Assembly: GCA_050084985.1 (NCBI GenBank)
Contig: JBITNC010000002.1
Span: 13,454,001 to 13,518,000 of the forward strand
Reading direction: 5' to 3'
Source: Nageia nagi
Taxonomy: Eukaryota > Pinophyta
Length of the DNA stretch: 64,000 nt
Both the position numbers and the translations under genes were made by a program. A model generated the notes under the pieces. That model searched no databases. It saw only the letters and a list, made by a program, of their open reading frames with translations, and had not been told where the DNA came from. Each line of letters begins with the position of its first letter. Positions within the stretch are counted from its first letter, which is position 1. Of the stretch, positions 11,394-22,539 are shown piece after piece.

Positions 11394-12247
11394 TGCAGAC
11401 ACCTAAAAATGTCCCCTTTTTAACTAGTAAACATTGAAATAATCATAACTCTTTATACAAGCCTCAAATAAGCTTGAAAACTCCATTATTGGATAGCTCT
11501 CATTGAGTACATGCAAAACGAGTGGTCACATGACCCCTTTTCAATAACATTTGACTATTTGGTGGTCATTTTAATATTGTTATAAAATTGTTAACCAGTT
11601 GCCGGTGTTCACCTTGAAATGCTGACATTTTAAGCCAGTCACTAGTGTTCGACATCAAAATGCCGATGACTTTGTAATAGCCGAATAGAAACCAAAATGG
11701 TGATAGAGAGTTGAAACGATTCATCTTTCCAAGATGAGGTGGATAGAGGGGGTCAGTTATGACCTACGATGGCTATTCACTTCCTCTTACCTGCCTTGAA
11801 ACATCTCATCCAAAATCTATAAACATAAGCCAATACAAAGCAATATGGGACCCCCAATTGAACCCATTTTTGAAGTAGGGTAATGCTGCCAAAATCTTGT
11901 GAGCTCATACATTTTATTGTTTGATGCTAGTTTCAATTCAATGTAATGTCATACATAGATGCTTTGATGTTATTATCTTTTGCATGTGTGTAGGATTTAC
12001 AGGTTGCTCATATCAAGGGAAGAAGCAAGCAAACTCAAAAACAATGAAGATTTAATACTCTTTATTTTGGCACATAGCATTTGTAAAAGTCCCTTCTAAG
12101 GGCAAATTGTAGTTTGAACTAAGATTGAATATCATTTTGCAATTACAACATGTCTATATATGTTATATAATTTGAGGTTCAATGAAGATTGAAGAATAAT
12201 TTTTATTTTATTTTATTCTATATTCCAGCTCAATTTTCATTGCAACA
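11394..12247 (+). repeat. TE-A1 5' LTR (854 bp)
   Basis: It begins TGCAGACACCTAAAAATG and ends CATTGCAACA. A TATA-like site CTATAAACATAAG lies near 11,817. It contains several CpG-bearing motifs (GTTGCCGGTGTTC), unusual for the window. The partner LTR has the same length. Confidence 0.9.
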
Positions 12248-12250
12248 TTC

Positions 12251-12268
12251 TAGCGCTAGAAGGAGGGC
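12251..12268 (+). other. TE-A1 primer-binding site
   Basis: TAGCGCTAGAAGGAGGGC begins three bases after the LTR, at the same spacing as TGGCACTAAAAGGAGGCC in TE-A2. The family consensus probably started TGG. Here the second base has changed G to A. Confidence 0.68.
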
Positions 12269-14084
12269 CCCTCTATTATTGAGAGGGAGATTTTTTGTTT
12301 ATGATTCTACCTTTCTATTCTCTAGTTTTTTGGATTTTTTTGTGTACTAACTTCAAATTTTAGGTTCTATGCTTTTTCAAGAATTTGTTGCAGAAACACC
12401 AGCGATCAAAATCGAATGTCGGTGACTTGGTAGGAATGCCAACATTTTGCAATTAATCCAGACTAAATGCTAATAACTGGAATCAAACGCTAGCGATTGT
12501 CACTAAATGCCAGCGTTTCCTATCTAAACACCGGTGACCCGTTCCAGGTCATTTTTATCTCTTTTTGTTATTTCTGAAAAAATAAAATAAAATTATGTTA
12601 TGGAATGATATTTTTGAATGTGATTCCTTTGCCTAGAGTGCATATAAGAATGGGTAGAAAAGATTAAATGCATATTTTTTATTAATTTGTTTTATGTATA
12701 ATGGTATGTATTTATTTTCATGTTTTGGGTGAAGGGTACGTACACATTAATACTTTTTATCTTGTCTACTTATGCTCTCCCTTTGCGCTTCGTGCGATCT
12801 AAGGTGACCAGAATAGACTTGATAAGAAGGGGTAATTAACTTTTCTTTTCTTTCACACTCACACTATCATTAATTGGGTAATTTATCTACACATAATGAC
12901 CTCTTACTAGTAAGAGGAGGTAATTTACTACACATAATACTTCCACAATTGGAAGGGTAAATGAATCACACTTAATTTGGAATGAACTTAAGGAAATAAA
13001 TCGGGTTTTTGGGTAGTATAAATCACATTAAAAGGTTAATGAATTAGGGGGATTTGAATACACTAAGTACTTTCACTTAACAAAGTATGCTCTCACTTTT
13101 ACGCTTTGAGCGATCTTAAGTGATCAGAAATAAGTTAAGTGAAAGAGGTAAAATTTATTCACATTTTATTTGAAAATTTATCACATATAAAACTTCCACA
13201 ACTTGAAGGAGTTAATGAACATCATTAAGAGGTTGGATAACGAATCACATTATAATTAAAAAAGAACAACGGGGTTTATTAAGGTCAAGGTTCATTTAAA
13301 ATAAACTTTTGATTGTATCACATTAAGATAAGATAAGTGAATGGACATGAATGTTTGGGAGGGTAGTATGCATAAATGTATTTTACTTGTTTAAATGCAT
13401 TTCATAAGGCCTTAAAGGAATAATTGAACATTAACGAGTTGGATGTCACTACCAATCGTTAATTCTTACTTCTTTGTACCCACTGACATAACACACTTGA
13501 AGCCATAGAGCGAGTTACGCTTGGAGGTAATGACCAAGGTGACTTTCCTTTAGGTAGGAGTCAAAAAAGGAGACTCATCTAGAACCAAGCCAAAAGCCAA
13601 AGAGACTTGTGAACATTATTTAGAATTACCCAACCTACCTTGTTTAACACTTGACTAGTCAAAACAAATTAGGAAAATTAAAAGACTAAAATTAACAACT
13701 CATATCGTTCATTTAACTCAGACATTAAAAATATGTGAAAACTTAAAAAAGATAATCACATTGTTAAAAGTAAGCTTGCATATAGGATGTTTGTGCATCA
13801 AATTGTTTTCTCGAAAATATGAACATAAAAGATAAAAATAAAACTTCTTTTACAATGTTTGTTTATGTGTTCAAAAATTGAATTGACATGTTTCATTTAT
13901 GGAATGATATAATAGGTCATACAAAGGAATAGGTTTAAAAGATGATTAAAAGTTGATTTTATTTAAGTTTTTTACTTTGAACCCCCTTTGTAACAAATAG
14001 AAACATAGGCATGTGTCAGTTACTCTAGATCCATACAAATTTTGAATTGTTGAGAACAATTAAAAGGCCTTGAATTTTATCATT
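12269..14084 (+). other. TE-A1 untranslated leader with a duplicated block
   Basis: A long noncoding leader. A block starting TATGCTCTCCCTTTGCGCTT at 12,771 recurs at 13,086 as TATGCTCTCACTTTTACGCTT-like sequence, each followed by a GCGATCT...AGTGA/GGTGACCAGA motif. The offset of 315 bp suggests an old tandem duplication. 12,395-12,540 has repeated CCAGCG, CCGGTGAC and GCTAGCG motifs and is unusually CpG-rich for the window. No coding frame is apparent. Confidence 0.65.
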
Positions 14085-15647
14085 ATGAGGTTCGTCTTGG
14101 TTGCACTTTTAAATTATGTGCCTTTTCCTATCAAAGTAAAACCAAAAATACAAAGACTATGTTCACATATTGCCAAGTCAACCTTAGATACTTATTCTAC
14201 TTCTGAGATCATGAAGAATGATTTTTGTATTGACATTGAAAAGCTTTTAGCATATTTAGCAAAGATAGAACAATGTACCATACCTCTTCTTCAATCCTCA
14301 GAAAGCCTTGTTAGATCCCATGATGAGCTAGATTATAGTTCTTCCATTCCTTCGCCCTCATCATGGGATAAGTTTGACACTAAAAATAATGAGCCCATCA
14401 TAAAGATTGAAAACTCATCGACACATCTCATCAAATTAAAATCTTGTGGTGCATCTCCTTTTGAGACTATCAAATCTAATGAATCCAATTTGCGAAATGA
14501 TGAATCGAGTATTAATGCCAAAGGCCTTGATGCAACATCCTATGCTAAATCATATGACCTCCTAGAGTTAGACACCTTGATGTCTTCACCCCCACCTTGG
14601 GAGGAATATGATATTAAAGAAGAGGAGTTTGACATGAAGCTTGAGGATCTTTCAGAGCATTCTTCAAAATTGCAATTTCACTCTCCTCCCCTTCTTGAGG
14701 CTACAAGACCTTCTATTGATTCCCATGAATCTCATGATATTCTTGAGTTCAAGGATGAAACTTGTTCATTCTCATCACAAGTAGAAATTGGAGAGCCTCA
14801 CATAAGAATTAAAAAATCCATAGATTGTATTATTGAATCTCAAGAATTTCAATCACAAAGAAATGAAAAATATAAAGATAAAATTTTCGAAGCTAACACA
14901 CATGAGCTTAGGAATGAACATCCATGTGGGGAAACATCACATCATGATAATGATACAAAGTTTTATGAGGATGAATGTTGTTCAAACCCACTAAAAATAC
15001 CTTCAAAATATCAAAATAGCTTGATGAAAATTTGGGAATGTGATAAAGAAGATAGCCCTACAACAAATAAATTACTTAGGAATATTTTCTATGATGAAAA
15101 AGCTAAGAATATTTTGCAAAGGGAATCCCATAAACAACAACAAGCATGTTCTTCTCATGATCAACATGACAAAACCTTCAATGAGTTTGTCGACAAAATG
15201 AGACAAGAAAAGATGAGGCAAAAGCATGATGTAAAAGCTTGTGCAAACCAAAAGAGTCAAGCTTGGATGCAATTATCATCACCTCTTAATTACCAAGTAT
15301 GGAGGTATCAAGACTCTTACTCTAATCAACAAAGAGAATTGCCTCTCAAGAGCTTAAATTATCAACCTCAAAGCCCCTCTTCACAAGCTAGGATAACTGA
15401 CCCCACCTATCAAAAAACAATTCATAGGGCTAGGTCTTGTATGGAAGATTCTGATAGGATGACCTTGTATTCAGTAAGAACCTCACAAACAAATCCTCAA
15501 TGTAAGATCTCAAACAAATTCTTCTATGATCCTTACTCCTGTGAGAAACCCTCATCGCAAGAAAAATGTACAAAAGCTTTAGCTAAACAATTCAGGGTAG
15601 AGAGATACCCTCTTTTACGGAGTTGGAGGCAAAGAGAAAACACATAG
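14085..15647 (+). CDS. TE-A1 upstream ORF, intact 520 aa, unknown function
   Basis: The longest uninterrupted frame in the window. I start it at the first ATG, 14,085; the frame is also open from TTG at 14,070. The product is hydrophilic and rich in Ser, Glu, Asp and Lys, with only a short hydrophobic N-terminus (MRFVLVALLNYVPFPIKV) and no domain I recognise. It contains an internal duplication: about residues 81-135 (ELDYSSSIPSPSSWDKFD onward) and 161-216 (ELDTLMSSPPPWEEYD onward) align through an SSIP/SSPP, Trp, acidic and Phe/Tyr-Asp pattern. The C-terminal third is Gln- and Ser-rich. It sits between the leader and gag, where Ogre elements carry an extra ORF of unknown role. It overlaps the gag frame by about 30 bases in another frame, so it may be Gag N-terminus separated by a frameshift, or a separate ORF1. 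TE-A2 has an unrelated-looking Gln-rich region at this position. Confidence 0.72.
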   Translation: MRFVLVALLNYVPFPIKVKPKIQRLCSHIAKSTLDTYSTSEIMKNDFCIDIEKLLAYLAKIEQCTIPLLQSSESLVRSHDELDYSSSIPSPSSWDKFDTKNNEPIIKIENSSTHLIKLKSCGASPFETIKSNESNLRNDESSINAKGLDATSYAKSYDLLELDTLMSSPPPWEEYDIKEEEFDMKLEDLSEHSSKLQFHSPPLLEATRPSIDSHESHDILEFKDETCSFSSQVEIGEPHIRIKKSIDCIIESQEFQSQRNEKYKDKIFEANTHELRNEHPCGETSHHDNDTKFYEDECCSNPLKIPSKYQNSLMKIWECDKEDSPTTNKLLRNIFYDEKAKNILQRESHKQQQACSSHDQHDKTFNEFVDKMRQEKMRQKHDVKACANQKSQAWMQLSSPLNYQVWRYQDSYSNQQRELPLKSLNYQPQSPSSQARITDPTYQKTIHRARSCMEDSDRMTLYSVRTSQTNPQCKISNKFFYDPYSCEKPSSQEKCTKALAKQFRVERYPLLRSWRQRENT

Positions 15648-16900
15648 AGAGAGATTATGAAGAAACTATAAACTTTAGTAAAAGATATGAAGATGTTCAA
15701 AGTAAGTTAAAAGAGGAAGCCAAACTTAAGGAAAATAATATAGAACTCAAAGAAAAAGAAAAGCAAGAGCTTGACAAACAACAATAAATTTTTGATAAGG
15801 TAAAACAAGAAGTTTGAGATAGTTGGTTACTTCATGAGAAGTCTCAACAAAATAAAGTACAACCATCTACAACTCTTAGAAATTCAATGCAGGGGCATCA
15901 TTTACCTTCTAATCTTTCATCATTACCATCTTTAGTGTTGTCAAGATCTTCTTCTGATGATGAATCTTATAATTTAAACCTAAAGTCAGAAAGAAATACC
16001 AATCATAGAAGATACCAAAAACATCCTCAGGATAGTTGGATAGATAAAGAATTAGAAGATTTCATGAAAGATTTCATGAATAAAGAAATGAACATATCAA
16101 GGTTCTAGAAGTTGACATATGATAATATTTGCAATGAACCCATCCATCCAAGTGTCCCTAAGAAGAAATTACCTTCCAACCTTGAAATACCTAATATAAT
16201 TCCTTTTACAGGAAATAAGGATCCTAAGGAACATTTAAGGTGGTTTAAGTTTTCAAATTACCTCATTTCTAATGATGAGGACTTGATGCTACGTTTGTTC
16301 CCAATGACACTTGCAGCCCAAGCCCTGGAATGGTATAATAATTTGCCACAACATAGTATTTATTCATTTCCTCAATTGGCAAACTTGTTCTTACAACATT
16401 TTAGGATTTATATCAAAGAGGAATCTTCTATTACGGATCTTGTAGAACTAAAACAATCTCAAAACGAATCAATTGTTGACTTTGTTTCACGATGGAGGGA
16501 TATACTCTATGGCATGCCTTATACCTTACCTTAGGAGGAGTTAGTTAAATTATTTAATCAAAATTGTTTAAGGCCTATAGCTATTATATTACAAATCCAA
16601 CAATATAATACTCTCGAAGAAGTTATTGCTCAGGCAGTTATAATTGAGAAGGTCAAGATTGAATACGGTGAAATAAAAATTATGAGAAAAGAAAAATATA
16701 ACAAAAATGAGTATTGTAATTATCACCATCAAAGAGGTCATAGTACAAAAAATTGTCTAGCATTGAGAAATAGAACTCAAAATTCAATCAAAGATAATAG
16801 CTTGGAAGTTGAAGACCATACTTCTATTTCAGATCAAAATTTAAAAAATTATCAAGACTCACTTCTTTCATATCAAGTAAATACAGTATCTACTATACCT
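15617..16900 (+). pseudogene. TE-A1 gag: coiled coil, capsid-like core, first zinc knuckle
   Basis: One reading frame runs from about 15,617 to 18,001 with only five stops: TAA 15,785, TGA 15,815, TAG 16,106, TAG 16,532 and TAA 17,663. First comes a charged coiled-coil stretch (RKHIERDYEETINFSKRYED onward). The capsid-type core is at 16,112-16,534 (FTGNKDPKEHLRWFKFSNYL, MTLAAQALEWYNNLP, FLQHFRI), continuing past the stop as EELVKLFNQNCLRPIA. A zinc knuckle follows at 16,713-16,757, CNYHHQRGHSTKNC, which is C-x2-H-x4-H-x4-C as known in this lineage. Gag forms the virus-like particle. With so few lesions this gag is close to intact. Confidence 0.83.
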
Positions 16901-17665
16901 AATTACAGTCAAGTGATACACACCTGGAATCCAAGTAATCAACCTATTGTAAGAATAGTCGAAGTTGATATTGGAACTCAAAACATACAAGAAAAACAAA
17001 TTGATATATCATATAATCAAAAATCCAAAATGCAAGTTCCTCAATTGATACATCAGCCTATAATTTCCTTTTATGACCATGAGAGACAATCAAACAAGGG
17101 ACCTCAAAGGTTAGATCCACCTCTCCATGTCATCGGTAAAGTAAATGGTAAAATTGTTAAGAGAATATTAATAGATGAAGGGTCAGATGTCAATATCATA
17201 TCTACATCAACATATCACAAATTGAATCTTCCTTTCTCTCATATTTCTTTACCATCATTACAAATAAAAGCATTTAATAATGCTTTATGTTCAACAATAG
17301 GATCAATAGTGTTACCCATCACCATTGGATGTAAGACGATACAAACATCATTATATATCATCGAAGGAAACATTGAACAATATAATATTCTTTTAGGTAG
17401 ACCATGGATTCAAGAAATGGAATGTGTCCCATCTACATTTCATGGTTGTCTAAAATACATTCATGAGGGAGTACTCCATTGTGTACAAAGAGATGAAAAT
17501 CCATACTCACATTATAATATTACAAAATCATTGAAAATGAAACCTCCTATGCAAAAGTCAAAAGGTAAATCATCATCCATGTTTACTAGGCAAGTGCATA
17601 ATCATAGAGATATGAGATGGGAATTAAAATCCAAATATGATTACATTGATGGAATGCAATCATAA
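16901..17665 (+). pseudogene. TE-A1 aspartic protease
   Basis: In frame with gag. The domain spans about 17,050-17,480. After QPIISFYDHER comes PLHVIGKVNGKIVKRILIDE, with the active-site Asp at 17,174-17,176 in an Asp-Glu-Gly-Ser context, then LPFSHISLPSLQIKAFNNAL, and the C-terminal hydrophobic-Gly motif ILLGRPWIQEMECVPS near 17,389. It would process Gag. The active site is Asp-Glu-Gly, not Asp-Ser/Thr-Gly, and TE-A2 has Asp-Gln-Gly, so the second position is variable in this family. No stop occurs from the zinc knuckle to 17,663. Confidence 0.83.
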
Positions 17666-18001
17666 AAACAACCTAAGAGGGTGGTAGATCATATAATGAA
17701 AGAAAACCTAAAGCCTAAGTCGATAAAATACAATAAGTATGGAAATCATGTTTATCATCACCAATTGGGGCATGATACTAAACATTGCCACCAATTAAAT
17801 CATGCCTTTCATGATTTGATGGATGATAGACAATTTGAAGTAGATATACCTTTATTGATAGATAACAATTTATATCATCTACAAAATACATACATACATT
17901 CCACACAATTAAACAATGATGAATTATGTTATTTACATAAGGATATTCAATCTCCTTCACATTGTTCACATTGGGGCAGTCGTCCCCCATCTTACTTTTG
18001 A
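17666..18001 (+). pseudogene. TE-A1 second zinc-knuckle module after protease
   Basis: Same frame as gag and protease, after a TAA at 17,663. It reads YGNHVYHHQLGHDTKHCHQL, then HAFHDLMDDRQFEVDIP. This is a second knuckle of the x-x2-H-x4-H-x4-C type whose first Cys is replaced by Val, together with the helix that normally follows Gag knuckles in Tat elements. It resembles the TE-A2 knuckle tail (KHVVQDLIENGKLEVDN) and the TE-E tail (HKIQDLIDQERVSF). Having this Gag C-terminal module again after the protease is unusual. Short openings in other frames here are shadows. Confidence 0.65.
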
Positions 18002-21000
18002 TCTCCTCATGTTCTACATAGATCACATTGGGGTAGTTTCCCTCCATCAAAAAAAAAAAACATCATCAAAACATGATTTAGAAATCACACAAACATCAAA
18101 ATATGATTAAAAACAAAAATGATCATATCTGATTTTAAAACAGGTTATAATATGTTTATTGCATTTCCATGTCTTCCCTTTTTCCACCTCATATTCATTC
18201 CCCATTATGTTGGAATATTTGAGTATTAGATTATATTCTAACAATTCATCAAGGCATATATACTATACATTATCCATGATCACTTCCATACCATTATACA
18301 AATATTTTTAATACTTATTGTAAAAGAAATAGTTTATGAAATTAATATTCTTATTGACTTTACCAACCTTCATCATGAAATCTTGAAACTTTGGATGATA
18401 AACAAACATGATTATGATACACTTAAGGTTATTACGGACTCATACACATCTTCGCATTTAAATAATCTTAAAACAGTCAAGAACGAGGTGTTACAAGAGC
18501 ATGATTTCTAGCGAAAGTATTACATGTTCATTCTATTATTCACTTCATCTCGAACCCAAGAATAATTTGATAGTTTTATAAAAAAAAAAAAGAAGAAAAG
18601 AAAGAGAAAAGAGATGACAACAAAAAAAAGGGAGAAAGTGCTACAATGATTCTTGGGATATAATGAGATTGAGGGGTTAATCCTCATCAGGGCTATGGAT
18701 GCCTGTATGGCAATGGGGCATACCTTATGAGTGGCGACATGTCCATATTGGTTAGCGACCTTCTTTCCTATGGACCTCTGTACGTTTCATATGGATGAAC
18801 TAGCTTATATATTTTATGCTCTTGTGACATTTAGTTTGAGATTGTCTAGAGATGGAAATAAACATCATTGCACACACACGAGTCTGTGATAATTTTGAGA
18901 ACATCATGACTTTGTTTTATATCATCTAAAGAAGGAAAAATCTAATGGTGATTGGTTAATATGGTCAACTTGAATATTATGATCATTACATTTCTTCATC
19001 ATCCCATGCCTCCATCCCATACTATTTATTATTACATAGTAATTAATATTACACTTATATTTATCAATGCCTTGATGATTTGATTAGTTTATCTCTCTAA
19101 ATACTCAATACATCCTATGTCTATTCATTTGTTATACTATTTTCATATTAACATCCACCATCCCCCCATACATGTTATACTATACCAACTTTCATATTTT
19201 ATTATCCAACATCCATATATTTCCTAATCCATCTTTATCAATTATTAAATTGGAGGTGCTTCCATATTATTTGAGAAAAAGAGCGAGTAATTGCTCTCCC
19301 CATTAATATGGGAGTCAACATTGTTGTTGTTAAAACCTTTTTGCTTCTATTCTTATCTACAAGTTTAAGCAAGAAATTGCCCTTAGTAGATTGATAAAAG
19401 TCAACCCTAGAACATTGTTAAATTTTATAGCTTCCATTATTCTTTGGGATCGAGAATAAGAAATTATTCTCCCCATTGAATTGGAAGTCAATGTTCTTTT
19501 CCTATCATATCCCATCCATTTCAACCCCCTAGAACATCATTAAAAAGCTTCCATCATTCCTTGGGATCGAGAGTAAGAAATTGCTCTTCCCTTTGAATTG
19601 GAAGTCGATGTTCTTCTTCCCTTTCCATTCATTATCATCTACCCATAAATTGAATGTGTGTTACATCTTGTTCCATATCCTTTGCACATGTTATCATAAA
19701 AAAAAAGTATTAGTAGCCAAGCTTGATAAATGATACATTCTAATACTGCAATTTTTCAAATCATTATCCTTAAATTTGAAAACATTTAATAATATCCAAA
19801 TCAACATCGATGATTGAAATAATAATAAAACTAATAACAATAATTGAAAAACTTATTCAATCTTGAGATACACTATCAATGTGTGGCATATCAAAGTACA
19901 TTCATGATTAAAGTCTAATCATGCTTTTAAATGTCTTAAGAATGAATAATAAAATACATAATACAATCATCTACCATTATGTTGATCCTTGTAGTAAACT
20001 TGAGTTTGTATCATCATCTCAACAAATGAGGTAGAATGCATTTTTCTTGTTTTCAAGTCATGTTCAACAAAAAACCTCAATCATGGAAAAACATATTTCT
20101 AATGATTTTTGTAAGAAATGATAATGAAACCCATTCTGCTGGGGCAAATAGCAGAATTATCAAACATTAAAATGTTATCTACTTTGAAAGGACTCCACAT
20201 CACATACATGCTAATGGCATAGAGCCTATGGAATACAGTGTTCCATAAAATAGCATGTTGTAGACAAGCATGAGTACTTAGTAAAATGTAGAACCTGTTT
20301 TCAAAATACTTTGATTGCAAAAATTCAAAAAGTTTATGTTTGATCATAATTTGGGGCAACTATGATTGTCCATGACTCAAAGCAAATCATTTGCCTCTAC
20401 CATCAACCAACAAAATCAAGATGTAAAATATTCATACATAAGTTGATAAACTCAAGTGTACGAGTCTTGACTTAACCACTTACCAACCTCAGGTATATTA
20501 TCACCTACTTATGAGTCTCGTGGTATTTGTATAAGTCTACAATGATAACATATTAGTTTGTTTATATCTTCTTAAGATACATGACTATGTTTGCTCACCA
20601 CATCATGTATCACATATGCATTTACATTTGTGAAAAAATCGTATGTGATTACACATAAGTGTCAACCATTCATAATATTCATACATCACATATATGTACT
20701 CATGAGAATAAGTCAAAAAAAAAAGATAACCAAATAAACATGCAAACTCGATCATAAATAATTTCATCATGAATCCTTGATTGGAAAAACACCATTTATT
20801 GTTTATGATCTTACAATGAATCATGAACTTCTTAGTTCAAATCATATGTCATGTTATGCATGTTTAGTCATCACTTATTGTTATACGTATTCAAGAAACC
20901 CTAGTCATCAAAAAACATGATTCCAATAATTTTTGTAGAACATATTCTTCTAGAGTAATAACATAATAATAAAAATTTTAATTAGTGCACACAAAAGGGA

Positions 21001-22524
21001 CTTCATGTCAGATACCTGACTCGGCTCCATACATTCCTCGGAATAAACACAAGACACCCATGTAATGATATATGGAAATAAGCCTTTAGTACCTATTTGG
21101 TGCACAACCAACGTGTGTTCAAAATACTTCAATTGCAAAGATCAAGAAATCATACTTGGATAATTGGGATAAATACAACTTCCCATGACCTAAAATCAAA
21201 CCTTATGTTCACCTATAAATGATTGAAACAATAAGGTTAGAATCATTCGTACATTCATCTTACTTGTTCACTAGCTAATATGTATTAGTTTTTTGAACAG
21301 TCTATCATCATCATCACTGACATCATTAGTTAGTTCAAAAGGGGCCATAATGCTAAGAAAAGCACTACAATAACATAGTAAGCTCATGATCACTTAGTAA
21401 GACCATGGCTACTTCTCTCTTAAAATGTACTCAAAACATTGTTAATTAGAAAATTGAAAGTTATATGTCTACTCACGGTTAAGGTAATTAGGATTGCCTA
21501 TAACCTGAAATAAGATGTTTATGCTCAATATGATTCTAAAAAGACTTATGCAAAAGATCATCACGAAACCCATTTTGCTGGGTCAAAAGCAGAGAAAAAT
21601 GGAAGATGACTTGTATATACAAAACAAGCTTCCTATCACATACTCGCTTCAGCATGCATAGACAAACTAGAGTTTTGTCATGCAACTACCATAAATAGCA
21701 CACAGTATGGAGATAAACACAAGTGAAGTTTTGATATACAACATCACTATCTCAAAATTGTATACATCAAATAAGCTTACCATCACATACTCGCTTCGGT
21801 ATGCAGAGACAAACTAGAGTCTTGTCATGCAACCACCATAAACAACACACAGTATGGAGATGGACACAAGTGTAGTTTTGATGTATTACAATATCATTTT
21901 CAAAATGTATCAATTGCAAAAGTTAAAAAAAAATCATATTCAATCATGGCGAGGGCTATCCTCATGACAACATCGGATGATGAAATATGTATAAATAACA
22001 AGTTTTGATTTAGAGAAGCTATAATTATATCCTACTAAAAGATCTTAAGCTTTATACGAAAAAAGATTTTGATGATATTTCTTAAAAATATCATTAACAT
22101 TTACAAATATCAAAGGAGATAAAATGTGATGTATCATTGTTACATGAGATCACCTTGAAACCCCGTTGTCGGGATAAAGGAAAACACCATCAAACTCATA
22201 TACTAAGGGGGACTTATACAGTACATGTGTGCTTAGACATGTAGAACGACATTATAGAAATGTCATGCAACTGTCACACAAACTCAACACATTGTCATAC
22301 CGAAAATAGTCACTTTTGAAGTATATTCAAATTTGTTTTCAAAACTACATCAAATGTAAAATGAAAACACATTTTATCATAATTTGATAAATCAAAATTT
22401 TGATTCATTTAAGAAATTGAGTCAAAACTTATATCATAAAAAAGCCACAACAAACAATCAAGCAACAATGCTTCTCATTTTATATTTTTGAAATCATCAA
22501 CCACATATTTTCGATTAATAATTT
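18002..22524 (+). other. TE-A1 noncoding 3' region with repeated modules
   Basis: No pol and no long frame. Three copies of a block with TGGGATCGAGA..AAGAAATTGCTCT..CCC..GAATTGGAAGTC occur near 19,280, 19,445 and 19,562. A module with GAAACCCATT.TGCTGGG occurs near 20,128 and 21,567, with a diverged copy near 22,158 (GAAACCCCGTTGTCGGG). A 147-bp tandem pair lies at 21,618-21,911. Such repeat-rich 3' untranslated regions are known in Tat/Ogre elements. Confidence 0.65.
21618..21911 (+). repeat. 147-bp tandem duplication in TE-A1 3' region
   Basis: CACATACTCGCTTC occurs at 21,637 and 21,784, exactly 147 bp apart. The following bases align well (GACAAACTAGAGT.TTGTCATGCAAC, then CACACAGTATGGAGAT). 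Two copies. Confidence 0.8.
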
Positions 22525-22539
22525 CAAAAAGGGGCAAAA
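22525..22539 (+). other. TE-A1 polypurine tract
   Basis: CAAAAAGGGGCAAAA lies directly before the 3' LTR start TGTAGACACC. This is the expected primer site for plus-strand DNA synthesis. Confidence 0.83.

Noticed and set aside
20099-21138. Minus-strand openings of 62-86 aa as small genes
   Set aside because: Within the repeated noncoding 3' region of TE-A1, with no homology or codon pattern.
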